Source: an uncultured Flavobacteriaceae bacterium (lineage in GTDB: Bacteria; Bacteroidota; Bacteroidia; Flavobacteriales; Flavobacteriaceae). Taken from it: a DNA stretch of 64,000 nucleotides. A program made the translations under genes and the position numbers. The notes under the pieces are model-generated. The model was not told where the DNA came from, made no database searches, and worked only from the letters and a program-made list of their open reading frames with translations. Positions 44,718-53,553 of this stretch are shown piece by piece. Each line of letters begins with the position of its first letter. The first letter of the stretch is position 1. The stretch lies in assembly GCA_947500575.1 (NCBI GenBank), contig CANMSI010000001.1, positions 372,001 to 436,000 of the forward strand. Direction: 5' to 3'.

Positions 44718-45881
44718 TCATTTACTAGCAAATGATTTCACATCCGCTTCGGAAATCTCATCACCTCCTAAAATAATTAGGCGTTCTACCACATTTCTTA
44801 GCTCTCTAATATTCCCTGTCCAATCATATCCTTTTAAAAGGTCAATGGCCTTTGGTACAAATTTTTTGGGTGTTGTACCCTGCTCAGATGCAATTTTTTT
44901 AGCGAAGTGACCAATTAAAATAGGAATATCATTTCTGCGATCGTTCAAAGAAGGTACTTTAATAAGAATTACTGCCAATCTATGGTACAAATCTTCGCGA
45001 AACCTTCCTTCAGCAATTTCCTTTTTAAGATCTTTATTGGTCGCTGCCACTACCCGAACATCTACCTTAATGTCTTTATCGGTACCTACTCTAGAAATCT
45101 TATTTTCCTGAAGTGCTCTTAGCACCTTTGCCTGCGCGGAAAGGCTCATATCCCCTATTTCATCCAAAAAAATAGTTCCTTTATTAGCAGCTTCAAACTT
45201 CCCTGCTCTATCCTTTACAGCAGAAGTAAAAGCTCCCTTTACATGTCCAAACAATTCACTCTCTATCAATTCAGAGGGGATTGCCGCACAATTTACCTCG
45301 ATAAACGGGGCACTGCTGCGCTGACTTTTTTCATGAACCCAGTGCGCCACTAATTCTTTTCCTGTACCGTTAGATCCAGTAATAAGCACTCGTGCATCTG
45401 TAGGAGCCACTTTCTCTATCATTTCTTTAATGGTAGTGATCTCTTTGCTTTCACCAACCATCTCATAATTTCTACTGACCTTTTTCTTCAGAATTTTATT
45501 CTCTACAACCAGCTCTTTCCTGTCAAGCGCATTTCGAACGGTTGTAAGCAAACGATTTAAATCTGGCGGTTTTGATATATAATCAAAAGCGCCCAAACGC
45601 ATCGTATTTACGGCTGTATCTAAATCTCCGTGACCGGATATCATAATGAAAGGAATCTCTGGTTTAATATTCCTTGCTGCCTCCAATACTTCAACCCCAT
45701 CCATTTTAGGCATTTTTATATCGCACAAAACCAGATCAAAATCTTCTTTCTTAATTCTTTCCAAGCCTTTGTGACCATCCTCTGCATCCTCTACCACATA
45801 GGCATCATTTTCTTCACTTAAAATTTTTACTAATACTCTGCGAATTGCAGATTCGTCTTCTATTACCAATATTTTAGACAT
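44718..45881 (-). CDS. Sigma-54-type response regulator without HTH domain
   Basis: A 387-residue cytoplasmic protein. The receiver domain is 1-120 (phospho-acceptor Asp54 in LVLCDIKMP). The AAA+ sigma-54 interaction domain is about 140-375. It has Walker A GSNGTGKE (169-176), GAFTSA (216-221) in place of GAFTGA, Walker B GTIFLDEIGDMS and the arginine segment RFREDLYHRL. It ends soon after GNIRELRNVVERLIIL, with no Fis-type helix-turn-helix, so it lacks the DNA-binding part of NtrC-type activators. It probably acts from solution or as a modulator. No histidine kinase is adjacent. Confidence 0.92.
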   Translation of the reverse strand: MSKILVIEDESAIRRVLVKILSEENDAYVVEDAEDGHKGLERIKKEDFDLVLCDIKMPKMDGVEVLEAARNIKPEIPFIMISGHGDLDTAVNTMRLGAFDYISKPPDLNRLLTTVRNALDRKELVVENKILKKKVSRNYEMVGESKEITTIKEMIEKVAPTDARVLITGSNGTGKELVAHWVHEKSQRSSAPFIEVNCAAIPSELIESELFGHVKGAFTSAVKDRAGKFEAANKGTIFLDEIGDMSLSAQAKVLRALQENKISRVGTDKDIKVDVRVVAATNKDLKKEIAEGRFREDLYHRLAVILIKVPSLNDRRNDIPILIGHFAKKIASEQGTTPKKFVPKAIDLLKGYDWTGNIRELRNVVERLIILGGDEISEADVKSFASK

Positions 45882-45929
45882 AGGAATTGTATTATTTAGT
45901 ATTAAGCCTATTACAATAAAGATACCAAA

Positions 45930-46835
45930 CTATCTCCCTTCAAAGGTGTTCTGCCCATATACATGTACATCTCGCTGTGGAAAGGGTATACTAATTTGAT
46001 GCTCTCTAAATTTAGCTTCTATTTTATAACGTATTTCGCTCTTAATTTTAGGGTCTATATAACTATCATTGACATAAAAGTTCAACGAAAATAACAAGGC
46101 CGAGTCTCCAAAATCTTCAAAAATAACAAAAGGCTTTGGTGCCTTTAACACCCCTTTTTGCACTTCTGCTACATCTTCTAAAACCTTGGTAACCAACGCA
46201 ACATCGCTCCCATAAGCAACCCCTAAGTTTACACTCTCTCTTGTTGTCTTATGGTTTTGGGTGTAATTATATACAATATCACTAATAAATTTATGATTTG
46301 GAATTATAATTACTTTGTCATCCCTAGTTAATGCACGCGTAGTCCTCAGTTTTATTTCAAAAACCTTCCCTACCTTGCCATCAACCTGAATAATATCTCC
46401 AACACTGAGGGATTTATCTACGATAATAAAAATTCCACCGATTACATCCTGAAAAAGCTCTTGCAAGGCCAAACCTAGTCCTATAAACAAAGCCGCTGAT
46501 GCAGTGATTAGAATGGTAATATCAATGCCTGCCGCACTCATTGTAAGCAGAATAACGGCCATGTAGATTACGTATTTAATAAACTGGTAAATACTAACAA
46601 ACTTTAGTTTGTCATCACTTTCCATTTTACGTGTCAAAAGCTTAAAAATCCATTTCAAAGCAAAACTGGTAGCTATAAATACCACTGCAATGAGCAATAA
46701 AAGACCTATGGTAATATGAATGGCCTTATCACCTTCCCCTACATGGAGTCCCCAATTCAGAAATTCTTTAATGGAACCCCAAATATCTTTTTCCAGAATA
46801 TCTTTCACCGTATTTGGTGTCTCTTGCCAGATCAT
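45930..46835 (-). CDS. MscS-family small mechanosensitive channel
   Basis: A 301-residue inner-membrane channel. Three transmembrane helices run to about 130, the pore helix segment is ALFIGLGLALQELFQDVIGG, and the beta domain follows (FIIVDKSLSVGDIIQVDGKV, RDDKVIIIPNHKFISDIVYN). It relieves hypo-osmotic stress. It is five bases from the NatB-like permease gene upstream, on the same strand, so the genes are co-transcribed. A partial second MscS lies at the right end of the window. Confidence 0.93.
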   Translation of the reverse strand: MIWQETPNTVKDILEKDIWGSIKEFLNWGLHVGEGDKAIHITIGLLLLIAVVFIATSFALKWIFKLLTRKMESDDKLKFVSIYQFIKYVIYMAVILLTMSAAGIDITILITASAALFIGLGLALQELFQDVIGGIFIIVDKSLSVGDIIQVDGKVGKVFEIKLRTTRALTRDDKVIIIPNHKFISDIVYNYTQNHKTTRESVNLGVAYGSDVALVTKVLEDVAEVQKGVLKAPKPFVIFEDFGDSALLFSLNFYVNDSYIDPKIKSEIRYKIEAKFREHQISIPFPQRDVHVYGQNTFEGR

Positions 46836-46839
46836 ATTT

Positions 46840-48177
46840 TTAATATTTTAGCCATTTGTACAATTCTTTATAGGTAGGCTTTTTACCATACATTAAAATA
46901 CCCACCCTATATATCTTAGCAGCCAACCATACAATACCAACGAAAGTTACTATTAATAGTACAATAGAAGTAATAAACTGCCATAGAGGAACTCCGCCAT
47001 CTCCTATACCGCCGGGTAAGCGCATGAGCATCACAATAGGTGAAGTTAAAGGGAATAAGGAAAAACCTACGGCAATAGGACCATGTGGGTTCTCAAAAAC
47101 AGAAAAGAAACCTACGTAAATGGCCAACATTAGCGGTAATATAATGGGGAAGATAAATTGTTGTGTATCCGTCTCATTATCTACAGCTGCACCTATAGCA
47201 GCGTATATAGAACTATAAATAAGATATCCCAAAATAAAATAAACCAGAAAAGAGCTAATGAGTGTTACCCAATGTATTTTTAGCATCTCACCAACAAATT
47301 GCTGCGCCTTCTCATTGTTCGGGGTAATAGTCGCCAAATCTGTCATGGCATCCGAAGGCAAATTGGCCGAAGCACTAACCGCTTGTAGGTCAACATCAAA
47401 AAGCAAAACTGCAATGGTAAGGAGCAGACCTGCAGATACAATCCAAATTGCAAATTGTGTAATTCCGGCCAAAGAAGTACCTATTATTTTTCCTAACATT
47501 AATTGAAATGGCTTCACGGAAGAGATAATGACCTCAATAATTCTACTTGTCTTTTCTTCTATCACACTCCGCATAACAAAGCCTCCGTATATAATAATAA
47601 ACATCATTATGAGGTAACCAAATCCGCCACCTATGACCGCCTTCATAATATTTACCCCTTTAAGATTTTGTTGCCCTTCAAAGGTGGACATTCGAATCTC
47701 AAAGCGATCTTTCATGCTATTATAATCTGTTTCGGAAACCCCAATATCTATGAGTCTTTGCTGTCTAAGTTTTTCTTGAAAGATGTATTCAATGGTATTT
47801 ACAACTGACGTATTAGGAGCTTCTTTGGTATACAGATTAGAACGCTGGGCGGTTCCTTCTAGATTGGGAAAATCAGGAATATATAATAGCCCATAATACC
47901 CTAAACCAACCGTAGAATCTTTTGCCTGTTCTAATGAAAGATCTTTGAACTTTATATAAGAAGTACTCTCATTGGTTTGGAAATTATCTGTAAAAAATGA
48001 GCTTTCATTTAACACAGCAATAATTCTTTTCTCACTATCATTCACCTTGGTTAGATACACAATAAGTAATATCATCCCAACCATTAATATTGGACTCAAA
48101 AAAGTCATAATTATGAATGACTTGTTACGCACCTTTGCAAGGTATTCTCTTCTAATAATAAGGGGTAACTTACGCAT
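46840..48177 (-). CDS. ABC-2 permease, NatB-like
   Basis: A 445-residue inner-membrane protein. It starts KLPLIIRREYLAKVRNKSF, has one N-terminal helix, a large extracytoplasmic region at about 45-170, then five or six helices with the motif MRSVIEEKTSRIIEVIISS. It pairs with the ATPase encoded just upstream (NatA-like), whose stop codon it overlaps by 8 bases. NatAB-type systems export Na+ or drugs; the substrate here is not known. The ATG at 48177 is set by family start. Confidence 0.92.
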   Translation of the reverse strand: MRKLPLIIRREYLAKVRNKSFIIMTFLSPILMVGMILLIVYLTKVNDSEKRIIAVLNESSFFTDNFQTNESTSYIKFKDLSLEQAKDSTVGLGYYGLLYIPDFPNLEGTAQRSNLYTKEAPNTSVVNTIEYIFQEKLRQQRLIDIGVSETDYNSMKDRFEIRMSTFEGQQNLKGVNIMKAVIGGGFGYLIMMFIIIYGGFVMRSVIEEKTSRIIEVIISSVKPFQLMLGKIIGTSLAGITQFAIWIVSAGLLLTIAVLLFDVDLQAVSASANLPSDAMTDLATITPNNEKAQQFVGEMLKIHWVTLISSFLVYFILGYLIYSSIYAAIGAAVDNETDTQQFIFPIILPLMLAIYVGFFSVFENPHGPIAVGFSLFPLTSPIVMLMRLPGGIGDGGVPLWQFITSIVLLIVTFVGIVWLAAKIYRVGILMYGKKPTYKELYKWLKY

Positions 48178-49105
48178 GGGTTTCTTTGCTTTGAACTGTT
48201 TTGATAAAAATATCACTCGCAGTCGGTATTCTTTCCATAAAATTATTGACGATCCCTATTGATGAAAGATACGTTAGAATTTGATGTGTATCATTTGAGG
48301 GCAATTGAACCGTAAAATTCAATTGTTTTTCCGAAACATTATAATCTGATTTGTTTAGCTGAAATTTTTCATTAAGCTCTTGCATAAGCACTTCACCATT
48401 GGCAGTTTCTAAACCAATATCAAAAACATTGTTCTTATAGGCCTTTTTAATATCTATGAGTTTTCCATCTAAAATTTTTTCCGACTCATGGAGTAGTGCA
48501 ATATATTCACAAAGTTCTTCTACAGATTCCATTCGGTGGGTTGAAAAAATAATAGAAGCCCCCTCTTCTTTCAATTTAATAATTTCTTCTTTGATAATAT
48601 TTGCGTTGATGGGATCAAAACCGCTAAAAGGTTCATCAAAAATTAACAGTTTAGGGCGATGTAATACAGTAACAATAAATTGAATTTTTTGCGCCATTCC
48701 TTTAGATAGCTCTTGTATTTTTTTATTCCACCAATCCCCTATCTCGAAACGGTCAAACCAAAACTTCAAACGCTTCTTCGCTTCAGATTTGGACAATCCT
48801 TTTAATTGGGCCAAATACAAAGCTTGTTCTCCTACTTTCATGCTTTTATACAAACCTCTCTCTTCTGGTAAATACCCAATCATGGAAATATGGTGTGGTT
48901 GTAAGGGTTCTCCATCAAAAAAAACGCTACCTGTATCTGGGTGAGTAATCTGATTAATAATTCTAATTAAAGTAGTTTTTCCAGCACCATTAGGGCCTAA
49001 AAGTCCATAAATACTATTCTTAGGAATTGCGAGGGAAACGTTTTGAAGTGCGACATAGTCTCCAAATTTCTTGGTTACCTCTTTTGCAACTAAAATATTA
49101 CTCAT
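48170..49105 (-). CDS. ABC transporter ATPase, NatA-like
   Basis: A 311-residue cytoplasmic ATPase driving the neighbouring permease. Walker A is GPNGAGKT, the Q-loop is in IGYLPEERGLYKSM, the signature is LSKGMAQKIQ, and Walker B is LLIFDEPFSGFDPIN. The C-terminal region after 230 is a DUF4162-like domain common to NatA-type ATPases. First gene of a run natA-natB-mscS, with a -7 box 49121-49128. Confidence 0.94.
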   Translation of the reverse strand: MSNILVAKEVTKKFGDYVALQNVSLAIPKNSIYGLLGPNGAGKTTLIRIINQITHPDTGSVFFDGEPLQPHHISMIGYLPEERGLYKSMKVGEQALYLAQLKGLSKSEAKKRLKFWFDRFEIGDWWNKKIQELSKGMAQKIQFIVTVLHRPKLLIFDEPFSGFDPINANIIKEEIIKLKEEGASIIFSTHRMESVEELCEYIALLHESEKILDGKLIDIKKAYKNNVFDIGLETANGEVLMQELNEKFQLNKSDYNVSEKQLNFTVQLPSNDTHQILTYLSSIGIVNNFMERIPTASDIFIKTVQSKETHA

Positions 49106-49120
49106 GTACTCGATTTATTC

Positions 49121-49128
49121 CAAAGATA
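49121..49128 (-). promoter_or_regulatory. natA-like operon -7 promoter element
   Basis: Minus-strand TATCTTTG (TAnnTTTG) 16 bp upstream of the ATG, giving a very short leader. Confidence 0.55.
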
Positions 49129-49221
49129 TAGAAATGCTTTTATTTGAACCCCTAAAATCATGGCTTGTTTATGGTCTTTAAAAACTCATCAAATATTGTA
49201 TGCTAAGTCTTTCAAATTAGT

Positions 49222-49309
49222 GCAAAAACAAAACCCACCCTCAATAAAATCAAGGATGGGAAAAAAATTGCTATGAAAAAGAAAATTAATATTGGTTACC
49301 CAATATTAA
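49222..49309 (-). terminator. Tandem terminators of grpE-dnaJ operon
   Basis: Nearest dnaJ is a perfect 10-bp stem TTAATATTGG/CCAATATTAA (49286-49309, loop TTAC), followed on the minus strand by TTTTCTTTTTC. A second hairpin at 49234-49260 (arms about CCCATCCTTGA and TTGAGGGTGGG, using G-U pairs) is followed by TTTTGTTTTTG. Confidence 0.75.
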
Positions 49310-49351
49310 CTCAAATATACGTTTTTTATTTAGAACTCAAATTTTAATTCC

Positions 49352-50473
49352 CTAGCTAAACATATCTTTAACTTTTTCAAAGAAAGATTTATCAGATTTC
49401 TCCGGTTTAGGTTCAAAATTCTCGTTGTTTTGCATGCGTTCAAAGAACTCTTTTTGTTCTTTATTCAGTTCTTTAGGTGTCCATACATTGACATGTACTA
49501 GTAGATCTCCACTACCATAGCCATTAATACTTGAAATTCCCTTTCCACGAAGTCTTAGAATTTTCCCGGACTGAATGCCTGGTTCCAATTTTATTCTAAC
49601 CTTCCCAGTAATGGCATCTATCTCTTTAGATGTGCCTAGAACTGCATCTGGAACACTTACATAAAGATCATAATGTAAATTATCGCCTTCTCTTTTTAAG
49701 GTTGCATGTTCCTGTGTTTCTATTGCTACTAATAGATCACCTGCCACTCCATTCCCAGGGGCTTCATTTCCTTTCCCTGCGACTTTAAGCTGCATTCCTT
49801 CTTCAACACCTCCTGGAATTTTTATAGAAACTGTTTCTTCTGCTACTTTAAGTCCTTGCGCATCAGCCCCACTTGGTTTTTGATCTAACTGCTGGCCACT
49901 TCCTCCACAAACATTACAAGTAGCTGCAGTTTGCATCCTTCCTAAAATTGTATTTGTAATTTTAGTTACTTGCCCTTGCCCGTTGCAGGTAGAACAAGTT
50001 TTATAGGTAACTCCATCTGCTTGTACTTTTCTTCGGACCTTTATTTTCTTCTCTACACCTAGTGCTACTTCTTCCAGTGTAAGTTTAACTCTAATTCTTA
50101 AATTACTACCTTTTGCCCTTCGCTGACCACCGCCACCAAAACCACCGAAACCACTAAAGCCACCGCCACCGAAAGCACCTCCAAAAATATCACCAAACTG
50201 ACTAAAAATATCGTCCATATTCATGCCGCCGCCACCGAAACCGCCGCCACCTTCAAAAGCTGCATGACCATATTGATCATAACGTGCTTTCTTATTTGGA
50301 TCGCTTAAAATTTCATAAGCTTCTGCAGCTTGTTTGAACCGTTCTTCTGCTTTCGCATCTCCAGGGTTTTTATCAGGATGATATTCAATTGCTTTTTTAC
50401 GGTATGCCTTTTTTATTTCGGCAGGTGTAGCTCCTTTACTGATTCCTAATATTTCGTAATAATCCTCCTTCAT
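49352..50473 (-). CDS. dnaJ: Chaperone DnaJ, reduced zinc-finger form
   Basis: J-domain co-chaperone of DnaK with 373 residues. The HPD motif is at 32-34 (EYHPDKNPGDA). A Gly/Phe-rich stretch lies at about 72-115. The central domain has only two CxxCxGxG motifs (CSTCNGQG and CNVCGGSG) where classic DnaJ has four, so one zinc site is expected. C-terminal substrate domains are present (IPGGVEEGMQLKV, RLRGKGISSINGYGSGDLL). It is nine bases after grpE. It stimulates DnaK ATPase and delivers unfolded proteins. Confidence 0.96.
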   Translation of the reverse strand: MKEDYYEILGISKGATPAEIKKAYRKKAIEYHPDKNPGDAKAEERFKQAAEAYEILSDPNKKARYDQYGHAAFEGGGGFGGGGMNMDDIFSQFGDIFGGAFGGGGFSGFGGFGGGGQRRAKGSNLRIRVKLTLEEVALGVEKKIKVRRKVQADGVTYKTCSTCNGQGQVTKITNTILGRMQTAATCNVCGGSGQQLDQKPSGADAQGLKVAEETVSIKIPGGVEEGMQLKVAGKGNEAPGNGVAGDLLVAIETQEHATLKREGDNLHYDLYVSVPDAVLGTSKEIDAITGKVRIKLEPGIQSGKILRLRGKGISSINGYGSGDLLVHVNVWTPKELNKEQKEFFERMQNNENFEPKPEKSDKSFFEKVKDMFS

Positions 50474-50482
50474 GTTTGTTTT

Positions 50483-51046
50483 TTAGTTCCCTACAACCAC
50501 CTTGGGATGTCTTATAATTTTATCTCCTAGCTTAAAACCCTTTTCGATTACATCAATAATCTTTCCTTTCATTTTCTTATTGGGAGCAGGAATTTGAGTA
50601 ATAGCATCGTGCACCTCTGCATCAAATACATCTCCGGTTTTTGCACCTACTTCCTGTAGCCCTTTAGCCTTCAGAGTTTCTCGGAACTTATTTGCAATTA
50701 ACTCTACACCTTTGAACATTTCCTTATCATCAGATTTTGAAAGTTCCTTAAGCGCCCTATCAAAATCGTCCATAACTGGTAGAAGAGATACAATCACCTC
50801 TTGACCGGCCGTTTTAAACAAATCTATTCGCTCTTTGGTAGTGCGTTTCTTGTAGTTTTCAAATTCAGCAAAGAGACGTAAAAATTTATCCTTCTCTTTA
50901 CCCAAATCTTCCTGCAATTGTTCTTCAACAGTTCGCTCCTCTTCTACCTCAGCTTGTTCTGTTTCTTCAACATTTTCTTCCATTTGAACCTCCTGTTCGT
51001 CTGGTGTTATTGCATCTATATCTTCTGCTTTGTTCTTTTTGCTCAT
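50483..51046 (-). CDS. grpE: Nucleotide exchange factor GrpE
   Basis: DnaK nucleotide exchange factor, 187 residues. It has a long acidic N-terminus (about 1-50), a coiled coil (FLRLFAEFENYKKRT) and a C-terminal beta domain (DVFDAEVHDAITQIPAP, GFKLGDKIIRHPKVVV), the standard GrpE signature. First gene of a grpE-dnaJ operon. dnaK is elsewhere. The promoter at 51102-51143 resembles that of hsp20. Confidence 0.96.
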   Translation of the reverse strand: MSKKNKAEDIDAITPDEQEVQMEENVEETEQAEVEEERTVEEQLQEDLGKEKDKFLRLFAEFENYKKRTTKERIDLFKTAGQEVIVSLLPVMDDFDRALKELSKSDDKEMFKGVELIANKFRETLKAKGLQEVGAKTGDVFDAEVHDAITQIPAPNKKMKGKIIDVIEKGFKLGDKIIRHPKVVVGN

Positions 51047-51101
51047 TAAGTATACTATTTAATACGCTGTTGTCTTTATATTGAGTAACCGAATTACAGA
51101 T

Positions 51102-51143
51102 GGCAAAAGTACTGCCAATTCTTTAAAAATGTCAAAATGTCAC
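51102..51143 (-). promoter_or_regulatory. grpE-dnaJ promoter matching the hsp20 promoter
   Basis: Minus-strand: TACTTTTG (-7 box) preceded by TTG 21 bp upstream, a standard spacing, and GTGACATTTTGACA further up. It aligns to 7740-7781 at 28 of 42 positions. Confidence 0.6.
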
Positions 51144-51172
51144 AAAAAAACATCCGCTTAAAGCGGATGTTT
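51142..51172 (-). terminator. Terminator of TIGR01777 epimerase gene
   Basis: AAACATCCGC (51148-51157) pairs with GCGGATGTTT (51163-51172). Minus-strand transcription then meets a T-run (the A-run 51143-51150 on the plus strand). Confidence 0.85.
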
Positions 51173-51204
51173 CTATTGCATGTCTTATGAACAATTAGCT
51201 CAGT

Positions 51205-52164
51205 TTACACATATTCTTTATTAAATGAGGTCTTTGAATCACTTTCCTTGGATCCTATATCATATAATTCTTCCAGTGCATGTTCCACATTTTTAAAATC
51301 AAAAACATAACCTGAAGCTTCAATCTTTTTGCAACTTACCCTTTGACTAGCAAAAAGTATGTAAGACATTTCTCCCAAAATAGCCTTCATTACAAATTGA
51401 GGGATGTTTGGCAAAAACAAAGGTCGATCCAGCGTTCTTGCAATAGCTTTTACAAGTTTATTATTCGTCACCGGATTAGGTCCTACTCCATTATATACGC
51501 CTTCCAATTGATCCGATATTGCGAACAAAAATATTTTTGCTAGATCTTGAATATGAATCCAAGATTGCCATTGTTCCCCAGAACCAAAAGCAGCTCCCAC
51601 ATAATTCTTAATAGGTTTTGCCATTTCTGGAAGGGCACCACCCTCGGTTGCTAGCACAAGACCTATTCGAATGGTTGCAACTTTACAACCAAATGTTTTG
51701 AAAGTAGCTATTTCCTCCTCCCATTCTTTAACAACACTACCCAAAAAACTAGCATCTACTTGTTTTTCTGATTCCTCATAAAAATGAGAAAGTGAAGTAG
51801 GGTAAATACCAATGGCGGAGCCAGAAACAAATGAAACAATATCATCTGAGTTCGTATTTTCTATACCCTTCCTTAACGTTTTAAGGCTTTGGATTCTGCT
51901 TGAAAGCACTATCTTTTTGTAGGATTTGGTCCATCTTTTAGAAATACTAGCTCCAGCCAAATTAATAATGGCTTCTACTCCATCAAAACATGCTAAATCT
52001 ATTTCTTCTTTTGCCGGATTCCAGTAAAATCCTTTGTATCCCTCTGAGGAAACTATCTTTTCTTTTCGTGTAGTAAGATAATGTACCGTTATTCCTTGCT
52101 TTTGACATAAAGAAACAATTTCACTTCCAATGAGACCCGTTGCTCCTGTAATTAAAATTTTCAC
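51205..52164 (-). CDS. TIGR01777 family NAD(P)-binding epimerase-like protein
   Basis: A 319-residue cytoplasmic short-chain dehydrogenase-like protein. The Rossmann start is KILITGATGLIGSEIV. The sequence contains INLAGASISKRWT, SGSAIGIYPTSL, RIGLVLATEGGALPEM and GSGEQWQSWIHIQDL, the signatures of the SDR39U1/YfcH (TIGR01777) group. Its substrate is unknown, and it was once thought linked to cell division. The start codon is GTG (52164), as the family N-terminus begins there. It ends at a good terminator. Confidence 0.92.
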   Translation of the reverse strand: MKILITGATGLIGSEIVSLCQKQGITVHYLTTRKEKIVSSEGYKGFYWNPAKEEIDLACFDGVEAIINLAGASISKRWTKSYKKIVLSSRIQSLKTLRKGIENTNSDDIVSFVSGSAIGIYPTSLSHFYEESEKQVDASFLGSVVKEWEEEIATFKTFGCKVATIRIGLVLATEGGALPEMAKPIKNYVGAAFGSGEQWQSWIHIQDLAKIFLFAISDQLEGVYNGVGPNPVTNNKLVKAIARTLDRPLFLPNIPQFVMKAILGEMSYILFASQRVSCKKIEASGYVFDFKNVEHALEELYDIGSKESDSKTSFNKEYV

Positions 52165-52271
52165 TGCTATCTTTTCTAGAATTTATATAAAGATATGTCA
52201 TTTCAATAGGGCAATGTGAAGCTTTAATGTAGGTTTAACACTATTGTTTAACCGAGCTAGGTTTAGTATTT

Positions 52272-52940
52272 TTAGGATAACGGCTTTTTAGCTCGTAACA
52301 TTTCTCTTTTTCCAGGAGGTCCTGGTAAACGTTCTACCAAAAACCCCACCGCCTGCATTGCTCTTCTAACACTGCCTTTGGCTGCATAGGTTACAAGAAC
52401 CCCTCCTGGAGTTAATGCATCAAACATTTTAGAAAACAATTCTTCGGTCCACAATTCTGGTTGAACTCTTGCACCAAAAGCATCAAAATAAATAAGGTTA
52501 AACAAATTTTCATCTTCAATACGCATAAAATCCTTTTGCACTTTCTGTAGCGAAAAATGAGAAGAAATAGCAACTCTGGAGTTCCATGCTGTCTCATGCA
52601 TCTTACTAAAATGCATTTTGTAGGCTTCTGCCTTTAATTCTGAAATATAATTGAGCTGTCTAATTTCATTTTCAGGAACAGGGTATTTTTCCACGCCCGT
52701 ATACCTTATCTCCAAGGATAATTCTTTTGCAAGCATTAAGGTAATTAGAGCATTTAACCCAGTACCGAAACCAATTTCCAAAATAGAAACAGGCTGGTTT
52801 TTAAAAAGTCGCAAACCCGCATCAATAAAAACATGAAATGCTTCTTGAATAGCTCCATGTTTGGAATGGTATTGCTCATTCCAATCCTCGATCTGAATGG
52901 TAGTAGAACCATCAGAAGTTGTAATAATTTTTCGCTTCAC
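52272..52940 (-). CDS. mnmD: tRNA mnm5s2U34 methyltransferase MnmD
   Basis: Methylates the aminomethyl group at wobble uridine 34 of certain tRNAs, completing mnm5s2U. It has 222 residues, corresponding to the stand-alone MnmD domain without the FAD oxidase MnmC. The SAM site is ILEIGFGTGLNALITL. The catalytic region is LIYFDAFGARVQPELWT with GVLVTYAAKGSVRRA and ERLPGPPGKREML. It starts with GTG, two bases after the DUF4920 gene ends, so the two are translationally linked. Confidence 0.92.
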   Translation of the reverse strand: MKRKIITTSDGSTTIQIEDWNEQYHSKHGAIQEAFHVFIDAGLRLFKNQPVSILEIGFGTGLNALITLMLAKELSLEIRYTGVEKYPVPENEIRQLNYISELKAEAYKMHFSKMHETAWNSRVAISSHFSLQKVQKDFMRIEDENLFNLIYFDAFGARVQPELWTEELFSKMFDALTPGGVLVTYAAKGSVRRAMQAVGFLVERLPGPPGKREMLRAKKPLS

Positions 52941-52942
52941 AG

Positions 52943-53446
52943 CTATTGTTTTAACAATACGCCATCCGCTTCAAAACTATAGGTTTTCTTGTCTGTTGTT
53001 ATTTTTTTTAAATCTTCTTCAGAAGTACCAGCATCCTTAGCATAATGTCTTTGATCCTCTACAGAAAGTATACTTTTAAATCCTAGGCCACGAAGTACAA
53101 CCTCTTTACCTTCAATATCTTTAGGCATAAAAAAACCGTAATCCTTAAAGCGCACCATTGCTTCTTCACCATTATCCAATGCCACCTTCATCCAACAACC
53201 TTTTGCTTTACAAACTTCCATTACCGTTCCAGTAAACTTCGTTTGCAAGGAATCCTTAATTGTCATGGTTTCATACGCAGCTAACATTTCTTTAGAACCA
53301 ATAGCCCCATTCGCTTCGATCTTTTCACCAAAAGATGCATACATCTCAGTAGAGTTTGAATGCTTCCCAGTTTCTGACTGCGTATTCTGCGCCTCAGATG
53401 ACCAAAAGATCATCAAAAAAACAATTAGTATGTTAAAACCTTTCAT
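52943..53446 (-). CDS. DUF4920 exported protein
   Basis: A 167-residue exported protein with a signal peptide (about 1-19). The mature part contains FTGTVMEVCKAKGCWMKVAL and FKDYGFFMPKDIEGKEV, the DUF4920 domain, an OB-like fold with conserved Cys (CKAKGCW). This is typical of Bacteroidota envelope proteins of unknown role. Placed 2 bp ahead of mnmD on the same strand. Confidence 0.88.
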   Translation of the reverse strand: MKGFNILIVFLMIFWSSEAQNTQSETGKHSNSTEMYASFGEKIEANGAIGSKEMLAAYETMTIKDSLQTKFTGTVMEVCKAKGCWMKVALDNGEEAMVRFKDYGFFMPKDIEGKEVVLRGLGFKSILSVEDQRHYAKDAGTSEEDLKKITTDKKTYSFEADGVLLKQ

Positions 53447-53553
53447 ATATCTCAAAATTTGCATTTCACATTATAAAACTGGTTAAATTTAGGTAAAAAA
53501 GAAACTCTAACAGGTGATTATTTCTTAATTTTATCACTTATAACGGTATTTAT

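Noticed and set aside
49274-49348. 24-codon frame between the natA-like gene and dnaJ
   Set aside because: It lies across the terminator hairpins of the dnaJ operon and on the opposite strand; there is no promoter or homology.
53513-53537. GTGAT-N14-ATCAC inverted repeat between DUF4920 and ilvE
   Set aside because: Short arms, long spacer and AT-rich context make chance likely.
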